Assembly: GCA_902582755.1 (NCBI GenBank)
Contig: CACHSZ010000001.1
Location: forward strand, 1 to 64,000
Source: an uncultured Alphaproteobacteria bacterium
GTDB taxonomy: Bacteria > Pseudomonadota > Alphaproteobacteria > HIMB59 > GCA-002718135
Direction: 5' to 3'
Length of the DNA stretch: 64,000 bases
Part shown: positions 8,185-17,489 of the stretch, piece after piece
Numbering within the stretch: the first letter of the stretch is position 1
Layout: each line of letters starts with the position of its first letter
Position numbers and translations under genes: made by a program
The notes under the pieces: generated by a model
The model's database searches: none
Told to the model about the DNA's origin: nothing
Seen by the model: the letters and a program-made list of their open reading frames with translations, nothing else

Positions 8185-8919
8185 TTATTTAATAAAATTA
8201 TAGTAATCTTTAATTAAACTTTTTGATTGTTTTCCTTTAAAATGAATTGTGAAAGGTTGTTTTTTTTCATTTATAAATTGTGGTGGACATGCAAAATCTT
8301 CTTCTTCAAGAAAAGCAAATTTATAATTTTTATTTTTAACTATATCTTTAAGAACTTTCTGGTCACCAAACCAAAACTTATAATTATCTTTTAATTTTTT
8401 ATATAATAATTGGCAATCATTCCAAAAATCATTAGTTTTTGTAATTACAAAACATCCTATATAGGGATATATTTCGCCTAAGTTACCTTTTTGGTGTTCT
8501 GCAAATGTCTGCCCTCTGAATTGAACAGGTAATCTAGCAGTCTTATTAAAAGATCTTTTTAACAATATTACATCAGCTTTATCTAATAATAAATCAAAAG
8601 GAATTTTTCTTGTAATAAGCATATCAATATCGAGAAATATACTTGGTTCAAAAAAATTTAGTTTTGCATAAGAATTAATACGTCCTTCCATTATTTTATT
8701 TTGATCAATATTAATTCTAAAAACCTCATCAACTCCTATTACTTTTGGTGTTTTAAAATCTGTACATTGTATAATCTTGGAGTTCGGGTGAAATTTTTTA
8801 ATAGAAGAAACAAAATAATTTAAATTCTCTTCATCATAATCATGAATAACAAATTTAGAGTTTTCAATTTGTTTTTCTAGATAAAAAAATACGAAATTAT
8901 TTGGATCGTTTTTTTTCAT
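8185..8919 (-). CDS. GT8-like glycosyltransferase
   Basis: A protein of 244 residues with a GT-A pattern: SKIIQCTDFKTP, FFEPSIFLDIDMLITRKIP with a DxD motif near residue 95, GCFVITKTNDFWNDC, WFGDQKVL near residue 185 and a final FTIHFKGKQSK that matches the HxGxxK ending of GT8 enzymes. It differs in sequence from the other GT8-like protein at 4006-4755. It probably transfers a hexose to a surface glycan. The 198 bases after its start (8920-9117) hold no convincing gene. Confidence 0.6.
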   Translation of the reverse strand: MKKNDPNNFVFFYLEKQIENSKFVIHDYDEENLNYFVSSIKKFHPNSKIIQCTDFKTPKVIGVDEVFRINIDQNKIMEGRINSYAKLNFFEPSIFLDIDMLITRKIPFDLLLDKADVILLKRSFNKTARLPVQFRGQTFAEHQKGNLGEIYPYIGCFVITKTNDFWNDCQLLYKKLKDNYKFWFGDQKVLKDIVKNKNYKFAFLEEEDFACPPQFINEKKQPFTIHFKGKQSKSLIKDYYNFIK

Positions 8920-9117
8920 TATTTATAAAATATTATTACAATATTTAATTTCTGTAAAAGGAAATAAATAGAAATATTATGACGATGAGACTAGAAGTTT
9001 GTAGAAGATAATTTTAAAAGTGAAATCTATAGTTTTGGTTACAGTTTTTGACATAAGGTAATTTTGACTCCTGGATAAATGAAGTGGAAAATTAAATTGA
9101 TTTAATTTATTTTTTTA

Positions 9118-10272
9118 CTAAAGCTTTGTAAAATTTCTTACTATTATAATAAAGGTAGAAAATATAAATATCCATAAAAATGAAATAGCAATTACATTAA
9201 AGTGTATACTATAAATTTCTGATGTATATCCAATTATAGCAGGGCCTAAAAGAAAACCTAAGAAACCTAACGTAATCAAATTAGCTGAAGCAGTATTAAC
9301 ATTTTCACTAGTAGATTTTAGAGCCAATCTAACAATTATTGGTACAAAATTCGCTGTTGTAACTCCTAATATAAACAGACCTGCCAAGATAAAATAATAA
9401 TTTCCAAACAAAACAATTATTAAGTAAATAATAGCCCCAAACAAAGGTAAGTAACAACCAATGATTCTTTCATTAAATTTTTCAATCAAGGTAGCTCCAA
9501 GAAATTTAGATATTGTTTCACCACTAAACCAACACACTATTGTTAAGCTAGCAATTAAGCTGGTGGTTAATAGTTCTTTCTCAAACCAAAGTGGCGCCCA
9601 ATCAACTATGGCAGTTACAGTTGCAAAAAAAGCAAATAAATACAAACTATAGATTAATAGTTTATTTTCAGGAAATCTAAATTTTTCAGTTTTTTCAATT
9701 TCATCATATTGTTTTTTTAACCCAAGTACAAAAACAAATATACTTGAAATTAATCCAAAAAAAATAAGAATAAAAAACAATATATATGAGTTGAGTTCCA
9801 AAAATCTATATAGCCCTGAACACAATCCACCACATAAAATACCAAGACTAAAAAAAGCGCTATAGTATGTTTGCAAAATCTTATTTGTTTTATTTTCTGC
9901 AACACTTGTTACGGCAGTAGCAGTAGTATTTATTATACCAAAACCGATACCTGCAGGAATTGAGGCAAATAGAAACAATGTTATGCTATTTGAAAAAACG
10001 AAAAAAATAGGGGTAAAAGAAAATACTAACAAGCCTAATACCAAAGAGGTTCTAGAACCTAGATTGGGAATAATTAATCTACCTGATAATTGAGAAAAAA
10101 GTAATTGAACTAATGAGAAAATCATAAATAGATATCCAAGTATAGAATTGTTCATTTCTAATTTCTGAAAAATCCAAGGAATATGAGATAATGTATTCCC
10201 CCAAATAAATAATGGAACAAAAATTGCTATTGAAGCAGAAAAAAAACTATTTAAATAAATTTTATTATCCAT
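9118..10272 (-). CDS. MFS transporter, 12 TM
   Basis: A protein of 384 residues made mostly of about twelve hydrophobic membrane segments, in a six-plus-six layout with a basic central loop (LGLKKQYDEIEKTEKFRFP, residues about 185-205). The first half holds a GRLIIPNLGSRTSLVLGL loop, which matches MFS motif A between TM2 and TM3. It resembles the YbjJ-type group of MFS permeases, but substrate and direction cannot be told. It is the only transporter in the accessory block and might move a precursor or export a product. Confidence 0.7.
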   Translation of the reverse strand: MDNKIYLNSFFSASIAIFVPLFIWGNTLSHIPWIFQKLEMNNSILGYLFMIFSLVQLLFSQLSGRLIIPNLGSRTSLVLGLLVFSFTPIFFVFSNSITLFLFASIPAGIGFGIINTTATAVTSVAENKTNKILQTYYSAFFSLGILCGGLCSGLYRFLELNSYILFFILIFFGLISSIFVFVLGLKKQYDEIEKTEKFRFPENKLLIYSLYLFAFFATVTAIVDWAPLWFEKELLTTSLIASLTIVCWFSGETISKFLGATLIEKFNERIIGCYLPLFGAIIYLIIVLFGNYYFILAGLFILGVTTANFVPIIVRLALKSTSENVNTASANLITLGFLGFLLGPAIIGYTSEIYSIHFNVIAISFLWIFIFSTFIIIVRNFTKL

Positions 10273-10331
10273 TAATTAAAGTTACTTGTTTCTTCAAGAT
10301 ATTAAATATTGAAAGATACTAACAAAATTTA

Positions 10332-11195
10332 ATGATAAATAAAATTATACTTATAACTGGTGGGGCGGGTTTTGTTGGTTCTCATTTATCTGAATTTTTA
10401 ACAAAAAAAAATAAAGTATATGTATTGGATAACTATTTTACTGGTAGTAAAAAAAATCACATAAAAGGTGTAATTTACAAAAATGGAGAGACTGAAAATG
10501 CTTTTAGTTTATTCAAAAGTCTTAAATCTATAGATTATATTTTTCACTTAGGTGAATATTCAAGAGTTGAACAAAGTTATAATGATTTAGAAAAAGTGAT
10601 GAAATATAATGTAGGATCTTTTTTTGAAATAATAAAGCTTACTATGCATTTTAATTCAAAATTGATTTATTGTGGATCAAGCACCAAATATGCAGTTTAT
10701 GAAAAAAATGATCACCATAGCCCCTACGCATGGTCCAAAAAGAATAATACTGAATTTTTAATAAACTTTGCGAACTATTATAAAATTAAATATGCAATTG
10801 CGTATTTTTATAATGTTTATGGAGATAGAGAAATAGAAGATGGCAAATATGCAACAGTGATTGCTAAATTTCTAAAATTAAAAAATACAAATGCAAAATA
10901 TATAGAAATTACAAAACCTGGTACACAAAAGAGAAATTTTACTCATATAAAAGACATTGTTTCTGGTCTTGTAAAGATTGCCGAGAAAGGAAATGGTGAT
11001 GGCTACGGAATTGCATCAAATAAGTCGTACACTATAATTGAGTTAGCAAACATTTTAGATATACCGTATAAATTAATGCCAAAAAAAATGGGTAATAGAC
11101 TGAATGGCAAAGTTAACGTTTCTAAAACCAAAAAATTAGGATGGTCTTCTAAATATGATTTAAAAAAATATATAAAACTAAAATTACATAATTAA
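10332..11195 (+). CDS. NAD-dependent epimerase/dehydratase
   Basis: An extended short-chain dehydrogenase of 287 residues. It has the NAD-binding LITGGAGFVGSHLSEFL at residues 7-23, YIFHLGEYSRVEQSY, the serine block YCGSSTKYA, and the catalytic YAWSK near residue 132 (the YxxxK pair). FYNVYGDRE and GTQKRNFTHIKDIV follow, typical of UDP-glucose 4-epimerase / dTDP-glucose dehydratase-like proteins. It probably makes a nucleotide sugar for the glycan genes around it. The stop overlaps the next start (TAATG), so the two genes form an operon. Confidence 0.8.
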   Translation: MINKIILITGGAGFVGSHLSEFLTKKNKVYVLDNYFTGSKKNHIKGVIYKNGETENAFSLFKSLKSIDYIFHLGEYSRVEQSYNDLEKVMKYNVGSFFEIIKLTMHFNSKLIYCGSSTKYAVYEKNDHHSPYAWSKKNNTEFLINFANYYKIKYAIAYFYNVYGDREIEDGKYATVIAKFLKLKNTNAKYIEITKPGTQKRNFTHIKDIVSGLVKIAEKGNGDGYGIASNKSYTIIELANILDIPYKLMPKKMGNRLNGKVNVSKTKKLGWSSKYDLKKYIKLKLHN

Positions 11196-12223
11196 TGGAA
11201 AAAATATTATTTATTGCTAGTGATTTCAAATATAAGGGATCATTATCAAAAATTAAACAATCACAAAATAAATTTATTCAAATGGTAAATAATTCATCTA
11301 TGGATTCTGGAAATGCTTTTTTTATTAATTCTCTTAAAACTATAGGTAACTTATCAGTAGTTTTTGGTGAAGAAAATGCAATTAAATTAATCTCAGAACA
11401 TAGGTTTGCAATAATTGGCATTGACCTCAAACTTTTTCTTTCTGAGGTTAAATCTAAATCTCTAGATCTATTAAATTCAAGTGGGGCAAAAATAATCTTA
11501 TATATAAGTTTTGATGGGAACTTTAGTAGAAGTTTTAATGTAAGTAAAATAAATGATTATTTAAATATAGATGCAATATTTGTTACTAACTTACTAAAAG
11601 ATTTAAATGAATATAATTTAGACTCAAATATTGAAAAAAAAATGCATTCATCGTTTTTAGGACTTGGATATTTAGGGGTTAGATATGATACTGTATCCAA
11701 TAAATTTATGAATTTACCATTATCTGATAACAAACATGAAAAAAAATATGATGTTTTTTTTGCAGGATCTATTAGTCAATCAAAGAAAATAAGAGTGAAT
11801 GTGATTTCTAGATTAGAAAAAGATGAACGTATAAAAAGTTATAACTTTTTTTTAAAACACTTTAAAATAGGTGATGGTTCAGTACCCTTAAATAATAGAG
11901 AATTTTACAAAAAATTAAAATCATCACTGATTTGTTTAGATCTAAGTGGCAATTATGACAATTTAACTATGAGGTTTAATGAGATTATATTATGTGGAGA
12001 ATTACCAATTGTTGATTATGGATTTAAAAAATTTTCTGTCTCATCACTATACGAGAATATTATTGATGAAATTTTATTTAATAATAATGATGAACTATTT
12101 AATTTTATTGATGAATATAAAGATATAAAAAAGAGAGAAAGGATTAAAGTAGAAATCAATAACATATTTAATCAATATTATCGTCCTCAAATTCATGGTG
12201 AATATATACAATCGAGAATTTAG
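11195..12223 (+). CDS. Glycosyltransferase-like protein (GT-B fold, putative)
   Basis: A 342-residue protein. The C-terminal half shows YDVFFAGSISQSKK and RVNVISRL near residue 190, and MRFNEIILCGELPIVDYG near residue 260. This resembles the donor domain of GT-B glycosyltransferases in which the nucleotide-sugar site is poorly conserved. The first half starts EKILFIASDFKY. It is translationally coupled to the epimerase before it and probably acts on the sugar that enzyme makes. The exact family is not certain. Confidence 0.5.
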   Translation: MEKILFIASDFKYKGSLSKIKQSQNKFIQMVNNSSMDSGNAFFINSLKTIGNLSVVFGEENAIKLISEHRFAIIGIDLKLFLSEVKSKSLDLLNSSGAKIILYISFDGNFSRSFNVSKINDYLNIDAIFVTNLLKDLNEYNLDSNIEKKMHSSFLGLGYLGVRYDTVSNKFMNLPLSDNKHEKKYDVFFAGSISQSKKIRVNVISRLEKDERIKSYNFFLKHFKIGDGSVPLNNREFYKKLKSSLICLDLSGNYDNLTMRFNEIILCGELPIVDYGFKKFSVSSLYENIIDEILFNNNDELFNFIDEYKDIKKRERIKVEINNIFNQYYRPQIHGEYIQSRI

Positions 12224-12382
12224 TTTAACACAATTTTCTATTTCATCCTATTCTGATGGATGGTTAAAAAATATCACTAGATGATAAAAAAAATATAAGA
12301 ATAATAATAATAAATTTCATAAACTGCTTAATATTAAAGTACATTGCAAACGGATTGTAAAATTAAAGGTGGGATTGGGATT

Positions 12383-12432
12383 TGGGGCGTGCGAAGAGAT
12401 TCGAACCCTCGACTTCAACCTTAGCAAGGTTG
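12383..12432 (-). repeat. Diverged copy A of the tRNA-Gly 3' part (att-like)
   Basis: Fifty bases match the 3' part of the intact tRNA-Gly at 19309 with four substitutions. They cover the CCA end through the T arm to the anticodon stem and then diverge, so no tRNA can fold. It lies in a 430-base gap (12224-12653) that holds no other gene. Twenty bases beyond it is CCTTTTCTTAA (12453-12463), which recurs at a similar distance beyond copy B. It is best explained as the outer attachment site of an integrated element, older than copy B because it has decayed. No tRNA function is proposed. Confidence 0.7.
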
Positions 12433-12601
12433 CCATTACCAAAATCAAAGCGCCTTTTCTTAATGAATCTAAAACATTTATCGACACATAATTGTATCAA
12501 TATTTAAACGCATTTACTACACGTGGGCTACGCAAAAAATATTCTTATATTAATGCAGTTATTGCTAATAATAAATAAAAAATAAATAATTTTGAAATTA
12601 A

Positions 12602-12630
12602 TTGATATAATAATTAATGTAATTTATTAT
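12602..12630 (+). promoter_or_regulatory. Possible sigma-70 promoter of the carbamoyltransferase cassette
   Basis: TTGATA at 12602 and TATTAT at 12625 are spaced 17 bases apart, 24 bases before the first gene of the cassette. In such AT-rich sequence matches of this kind occur often by chance, so this is only a candidate. Confidence 0.3.
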
Positions 12631-12653
12631 TTATTAATATCATTTATTAAAAG

Positions 12654-13055
12654 ATGTCTTTCTCAAATATAAAGCTTCCATCAAATAAAAGTTTTGGACT
12701 CCTTTTCTCATTAATATTTACTATCATAGCCTTATATTGTTTATTTAATGAGTTATCGTTTTACTTTGTATTTTTTTTTATATCTGCATTTTTTTTTATA
12801 ATTGCTATACTTAAACCATCTTACTTATACTTTCTTAACAAGTCCTGGATGTTTGCTGGATATGTCTTAAACATAATTTTAAGCCCAATCATATTAGGTT
12901 TCATTTATTTTTTATTAATAACCCCAACTGGCGTTATTAGAAGATATGTTTTTAAATCTGATGAATTAACTTTGAAAAAAAATAATGTTAAAACATATTG
13001 GATACTGTCAAACAAGGACGTTGCAAATGCAGAATCATTCAAAAAGCAGTACTAA
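12654..13055 (+). CDS. SxtJ-family membrane protein
   Basis: A 133-residue protein with three to four hydrophobic segments (about residues 14-32, 36-55 and 66-92). A conserved-looking end TPTGVIRRYVF and VKTYWI resembles the SxtJ family. SxtJ proteins sit next to SxtI/NodU-type carbamoyltransferases in many bacteria, and their role is not settled. Here the gene leads a cassette with a DUF5989 protein and a carbamoyltransferase, close to the known layout. The first gene of the 6.2-kb segment starts about 220 bases from repeat copy A. Confidence 0.7.
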   Translation: MSFSNIKLPSNKSFGLLFSLIFTIIALYCLFNELSFYFVFFFISAFFFIIAILKPSYLYFLNKSWMFAGYVLNIILSPIILGFIYFLLITPTGVIRRYVFKSDELTLKKNNVKTYWILSNKDVANAESFKKQY

Positions 13056-13057
13056 AA

Positions 13058-13207
13058 ATGAATTTTCTATTAGAATTAATCAGTTTTTTAAAAATTAGAA
13101 AAAAATTCTGGTTACTTCCAATTATAATTATAATGGTGATTTTTGGATCATTATTAATTTTAGCAGAAGGCTCTATCGTTGCACCTTTCATATATACTTT
13201 GTTCTAA
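13058..13207 (+). CDS. DUF5989-family small membrane protein
   Basis: A protein of 49 residues with a start at ATG 13058, two bases after the preceding stop. It reads MNFLLELISFLKIRKKFWLL and then one long hydrophobic helix ending EGSIVAPFIYTLF. This matches the short DUF5989 family that sits between SxtJ and carbamoyltransferase genes. It is directly followed by the carbamoyltransferase start at 13208. Probably a membrane partner of that enzyme; the exact role is unknown. Confidence 0.75.
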   Translation: MNFLLELISFLKIRKKFWLLPIIIIMVIFGSLLILAEGSIVAPFIYTLF

Positions 13208-15055
13208 ATGTATATTCTTGGCATATCTGCATTTTATCATGATAGTGCTGCTTGTTTAGTAAAAGATGGAGAAATATTGGCAGCAGTACAAGAAGAAAGG
13301 TTTACTAGAATTAAACATGACAAAAAATTTCCAGCTAAGTCAATAAAATATTGTTTAGAATATGCTGGAATAAACTTATCAGAAATAGAATATATAGTTT
13401 TTTATGAAAAACCTTTTCCAAAATTTGAAAGAATTCTTGAAACTTACTTAGCATTTGCTCCAATAGGGTTTAGTAGTTTTTTAAAGTCAATGCCTTCCTG
13501 GTTAAAAGAAAAATTGTTTTTAAAATCTTTATTGTCAAAAGAATTAAAAAAAATAGAAAAAAATATTTTTAATATAGATGAACGATTATTTTTTAGTGAG
13601 CATCATCTAAGTCATGCTGCAAGTGCTTTTTACCCATCTCCTTTTAATAATGCGGCTGTATTAACAATAGATGGGGTAGGTGAATGGTCCACAACGTCTA
13701 TCTCAGAAGGAATTGGTAATAAATTAAACAAAATAAAGGAAATAAATTTTCCACATTCAATTGGTTTGTTATATTCAGCATTTACTTACTTTACTGGCTT
13801 TAGAGTTAATTCTGGAGAATATAAACTCATGGGTCTAGCTCCGTATGGAGAGCCTAAATACGTTAATCTAATTAAAGACAACTTGATTGATATTAAAAAT
13901 GATGGTTCTTTTAAACTTAACATGGATTATTTTAATTATTGTGTTGGTCTTAAGATGACAAACAATAAATTTAATAATCTTTTTGGTTCAACACCAAGAA
14001 AACCTGAAGAGAAAATAAACCAAAAAATTTTAGATATAGCTTCTTCGATCCAAAATGTGACAGAAGAGATTGTTTTAAAAATTACAAGACATATTAGAAA
14101 AATTACCAATCATAAAAACTTATGTTTGGCTGGAGGAGTTGCTTTGAATTGTGTAATAAATGGAAAAGTTTTAAAAGAAAAAATTTTCAATGATATCTGG
14201 ATACAACCAGCATCTGGTGATGCAGGAGGAGCTATAGGAGCTGCACTGGCTTTATATTATTTGAAATTAGGGAAAAAAAGAATTGTTAAAAATAATAATG
14301 ATCAAATGAAAGGGTCTTATTTAGGTCCACAATTCAGTGAGAATGATATCCAAATATTTATAAAACAAAAATCACCTGTTTATGAAAAGTTGAGTGATGA
14401 AAAAATAATTGAGAAAGTTGCAAAAGACATAAGTGAAGATAAAGTAGTTGGGTGGATGAATGGAAGAATGGAATTCGGTCCTAGGGCATTAGGGGGTAGA
14501 AGTATTTTAGCTAGTGCCGAATCAAAAAAAATGCAAAAAATTTTAAATTTAAAAATTAAGTTTAGAGAATCATTTCGCCCTTTTGCTCCAAGTATTTTGA
14601 GTGATGATTTAAAGGATTGGTTTTTACTTGAAAAAGATTCACCGTATATGCTTCTTGTTGCTGAAATAAATAATAACAAAAGAATTAGTATGAGTGATGA
14701 ACAAAAAAAATTATTTGGTATCGAAAAACTTAATGTAATTAGATCAAGAATACCTGCTGTTACTCATGTCGATTATACTGCAAGAATCCAAACTGTGCAT
14801 ATGGATACAAACCCAAGATATTATAAATTAATTAAAAAAGTAAAAGAAGTTACTGGTTGCCCAGTAATTGTGAATACATCATTTAATATAAGGGGGGAGC
14901 CAATAGTCTGTACACCCAACGACGCATTTAAATGTTTTATGGGAACAGAAATGGATACCCTAGTTATCGAGAACTTCTATTTTAGTAAAGATAAACAATC
15001 TGCATCAAGTAAGTATAGAGCATCAGAATACAGAAAAAATTATGAACTTGATTAA
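13208..15055 (+). CDS. NodU/CmcH-type carbamoyltransferase
   Basis: A protein of 615 residues, full length for this family. The N-terminal ASKHA-type domain starts ILGISAFYHDSAACLV and has EEHHLSHAASAFYPSP-like EHHLSHAASAF (about 132) and TIDGVGEWST. Next are NLCLAGGVALNCVING (about residue 300) and ASGDAGGAIGAAL. The C-terminal domain has GRMEFGPRALGGRSIL (about residue 420), SFRPFAPSIL, THVDYTARIQTV and NTSFNIRGEPIV. These enzymes move a carbamoyl group from carbamoyl phosphate to a sugar or similar hydroxyl. With the SxtJ, DUF5989 and SGNH neighbours, the likely target is a surface sugar. Confidence 0.92.
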   Translation: MYILGISAFYHDSAACLVKDGEILAAVQEERFTRIKHDKKFPAKSIKYCLEYAGINLSEIEYIVFYEKPFPKFERILETYLAFAPIGFSSFLKSMPSWLKEKLFLKSLLSKELKKIEKNIFNIDERLFFSEHHLSHAASAFYPSPFNNAAVLTIDGVGEWSTTSISEGIGNKLNKIKEINFPHSIGLLYSAFTYFTGFRVNSGEYKLMGLAPYGEPKYVNLIKDNLIDIKNDGSFKLNMDYFNYCVGLKMTNNKFNNLFGSTPRKPEEKINQKILDIASSIQNVTEEIVLKITRHIRKITNHKNLCLAGGVALNCVINGKVLKEKIFNDIWIQPASGDAGGAIGAALALYYLKLGKKRIVKNNNDQMKGSYLGPQFSENDIQIFIKQKSPVYEKLSDEKIIEKVAKDISEDKVVGWMNGRMEFGPRALGGRSILASAESKKMQKILNLKIKFRESFRPFAPSILSDDLKDWFLLEKDSPYMLLVAEINNNKRISMSDEQKKLFGIEKLNVIRSRIPAVTHVDYTARIQTVHMDTNPRYYKLIKKVKEVTGCPVIVNTSFNIRGEPIVCTPNDAFKCFMGTEMDTLVIENFYFSKDKQSASSKYRASEYRKNYELD

Positions 15056-16367
15056 AAATTATTTTTCTTATGTTTTAACGATTATATCAATTCTTTTCTC
15101 TCTATATGTTATTTTCAAATCTGAAATTTTTTGGAATGGAGAAATAAGAGAGTATTACTTAAAATATTATATTATTAGTTGTATATTGTTATTAATATCA
15201 TTTGTTTCTTTTGTCCTTTCTGAAGAAATCAAGACTTACATCGCAATATTTATGTTTAGTATAATATTTGGATTATATTTATTTGAATTATATTTAATTT
15301 TTTTTATAAAAGGCATCAATTTTGATACTCGCACAAAATTTCAAGCATTTTTAGATAAAAAAACTAATATAACTGATTTAGTTCTTACAGTTACTCCATC
15401 AAATTACTTTAATAAGGATGTTGAAGTATTTCCATTATCTGGAATTTCCAATTCAAACACATTAGATTGTAATGAAGATGGGTATTTTTCTATTATTGAA
15501 ACTGACAGATACGGTTTTAATAACCCTGATGAAGTTTGGGATAAAGATCATATTGATTATGCATTAATAGGTGACTCTTTTGTTTGGGGATCATGTGTTA
15601 ATAGGCCAAATGATTTAGGCTCAGTAATTAAAAATATTTCAAAAAGCACCGTGTTAAATCTTGGATATGGAGGAAATGGCCCTTTAGCAAGTTATGCATC
15701 AATTAAGGAGTATCTACCAAGACAAACTAAAAACATTGTTTGGTTTTATTTTGAGGGTAATGATAATGAAAATTTACTTTCTGAACTTGAAAATAAATTT
15801 TTGAAGAATTATTTTTATGAAAATAATTTTAATCAAAATTTAAAAACTAAGCATGATATTATTGACACAATGGGAAAAAAAGAAATTGCTGAGCTTATTG
15901 TTAAGAAAAATGAAAAATCCAAACAAATTCTATTTGAAAGAATAAAAATACTAAAACTTGATGAGGTGCGTTTTATTATAGGAGGATATTATGAATATAT
16001 TAGAAGACAGTTAAATAATACAAATAATGAAATTGACAGAAAAACACCAGAAAAAGAAATTACAAAGATAGTCAAACTAATGAAAATTAATTCCAACAAA
16101 ATTGGCGCCAATTTATATTTCGTTTATTTGCCAGAATTCGCTAGATTTAAAAATAAATATAGTAACAAAAATTATAAAAAAATAAAAGATATAATAAATA
16201 AAAATGACATTTATTTTATTGATATTATAGAAGAGGTTTTTAAAAAAACTGATAATCCTTTAGAATATTTCCCTAACAATTTAAGGGGTTCAGATTTGCA
16301 TTACAATGAAAAGGGGTACTTTGAAATTGGAAATATAGTATATGAAACTATTAATTCTCAAAATTAA
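15042..16367 (+). CDS. Membrane-anchored SGNH/GDSL hydrolase
   Basis: A protein of 441 residues with three hydrophobic segments in the first 95 residues, then a soluble domain. The SGNH blocks are YALIGDSFVWGS (Ser nucleophile near 182), NLGYGGNGPLASY (block II Gly), FYFEGNDNENL (block III Asn) and SDLHYNEKGYFEI near the end (Asp-x-x-His). Enzymes of this layout add or remove acyl groups on surface polysaccharides, or act as esterases. The start overlaps the carbamoyltransferase end by 14 bases, so both are translated together and probably act on the same glycan. Confidence 0.75.
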   Translation: MNLIKNYFSYVLTIISILFSLYVIFKSEIFWNGEIREYYLKYYIISCILLLISFVSFVLSEEIKTYIAIFMFSIIFGLYLFELYLIFFIKGINFDTRTKFQAFLDKKTNITDLVLTVTPSNYFNKDVEVFPLSGISNSNTLDCNEDGYFSIIETDRYGFNNPDEVWDKDHIDYALIGDSFVWGSCVNRPNDLGSVIKNISKSTVLNLGYGGNGPLASYASIKEYLPRQTKNIVWFYFEGNDNENLLSELENKFLKNYFYENNFNQNLKTKHDIIDTMGKKEIAELIVKKNEKSKQILFERIKILKLDEVRFIIGGYYEYIRRQLNNTNNEIDRKTPEKEITKIVKLMKINSNKIGANLYFVYLPEFARFKNKYSNKNYKKIKDIINKNDIYFIDIIEEVFKKTDNPLEYFPNNLRGSDLHYNEKGYFEIGNIVYETINSQN

Positions 16368-16422
16368 TATAAATTTTTATTTTTTTTTTTACATTAGTTC
16401 TGAAAATCATTATTCATAAATT

Positions 16423-17484
16423 ATGAATTTAATTAGAAAATCTTATGCATCAATTGAGGAAAAAAATCATTTAGATGAATCAAGAATAAACCCTAAATTT
16501 GAAGACATACATTTAAAACCTTCTAATCAAGATACTGAAATAGTTCAAAACCTTCTTGAGTTTATAAAGGAAAATAATCTAAGTACTTTTACCGGAACAG
16601 GAGAATGGAATTGGTTAGAAAAAAATGCAAGAACTCAATATCTTGAAGCTTTAATTAACCACAAAGAAGAACTATTGACTGAATTATTTTGTAATATGTT
16701 TAGAAATGATGTTACCTACGGTTATTTAAGCCCTTCTTATCAAGATATAAATGGCTCAGGATTATGGAAAAACGTTTTATCAAATATTCTTTGCAATATT
16801 GACACATGTGTAGAATTTACAGGTTTAGATTCATTAGAAATGTTAGTAACAAAAAATGAAATTGGTGCACCATACGGAATTAAATATGGAAATGGACACA
16901 TATTGCCAGATTCACCAAGACACTATTATTATTCTCATAAAATACACAATATATGCAGAAAGATTAATGATCCTAAAATTTTTGAAATAGGAGGCGGGTA
17001 TGGAGGCCTAACAAATTTTTTATATAAATATGAAAAAGTTAACTATACTTATGTTGGAATAGATTTACTACCAGGACTTATTTCAACCTATTATTATCTT
17101 AAAAAAAATGATCTTAAAGTTAATCTCTTAAATGATATTAATAAAATAGTTGATGGAGAAATAAATCTATTTCCTTTTGAGATTTTTAGTAAATCAAGCA
17201 ATCTTAATACTAATGTTGATTTAATTTTTAGTTCTAGATCGTTAAGCGAAATGTCTGAAGAAACGATAGATTTATATTTTAATTTTATAAATAACTCACA
17301 AACAAAATATATATATCATGAAAATAGTAACTTTGTTTTATTTCCAGAATCTGAAAGACACTTAGAGATTATAGGTTCTAAATTTCCTATAAGTAATGAT
17401 AAATATTTTCTAAAAAGCTTACAAATTACTCCATTTACGGGAGGTTCTGGAAGATATAGGGAGTTTTTATATAAATTAAAATAA
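16423..17484 (+). CDS. Putative sugar O-methyltransferase
   Basis: A protein of 353 residues. It has the SAM-binding IFEIGGGYGGLTNFLYKY near residue 187, then YVGIDLLPGLISTYYYL for the ribose contact, and DLIFSSRSLSEMSEE near residue 270, typical of the putative sugar O-methyltransferase family. It follows the carbamoyltransferase cassette with a 55-base gap on the same strand and probably decorates the same glycan. The ending ITPFTGGSGRYREFLYKLK supports full length. The substrate is not known. Confidence 0.65.
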   Translation: MNLIRKSYASIEEKNHLDESRINPKFEDIHLKPSNQDTEIVQNLLEFIKENNLSTFTGTGEWNWLEKNARTQYLEALINHKEELLTELFCNMFRNDVTYGYLSPSYQDINGSGLWKNVLSNILCNIDTCVEFTGLDSLEMLVTKNEIGAPYGIKYGNGHILPDSPRHYYYSHKIHNICRKINDPKIFEIGGGYGGLTNFLYKYEKVNYTYVGIDLLPGLISTYYYLKKNDLKVNLLNDINKIVDGEINLFPFEIFSKSSNLNTNVDLIFSSRSLSEMSEETIDLYFNFINNSQTKYIYHENSNFVLFPESERHLEIIGSKFPISNDKYFLKSLQITPFTGGSGRYREFLYKLK

Positions 17485-17489
17485 ACTAA

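Noticed and set aside
8920..9117. Small gene or RNA in the 198-base gap
   Set aside because: Stops occur in all frames and no stem, promoter or family could be read.
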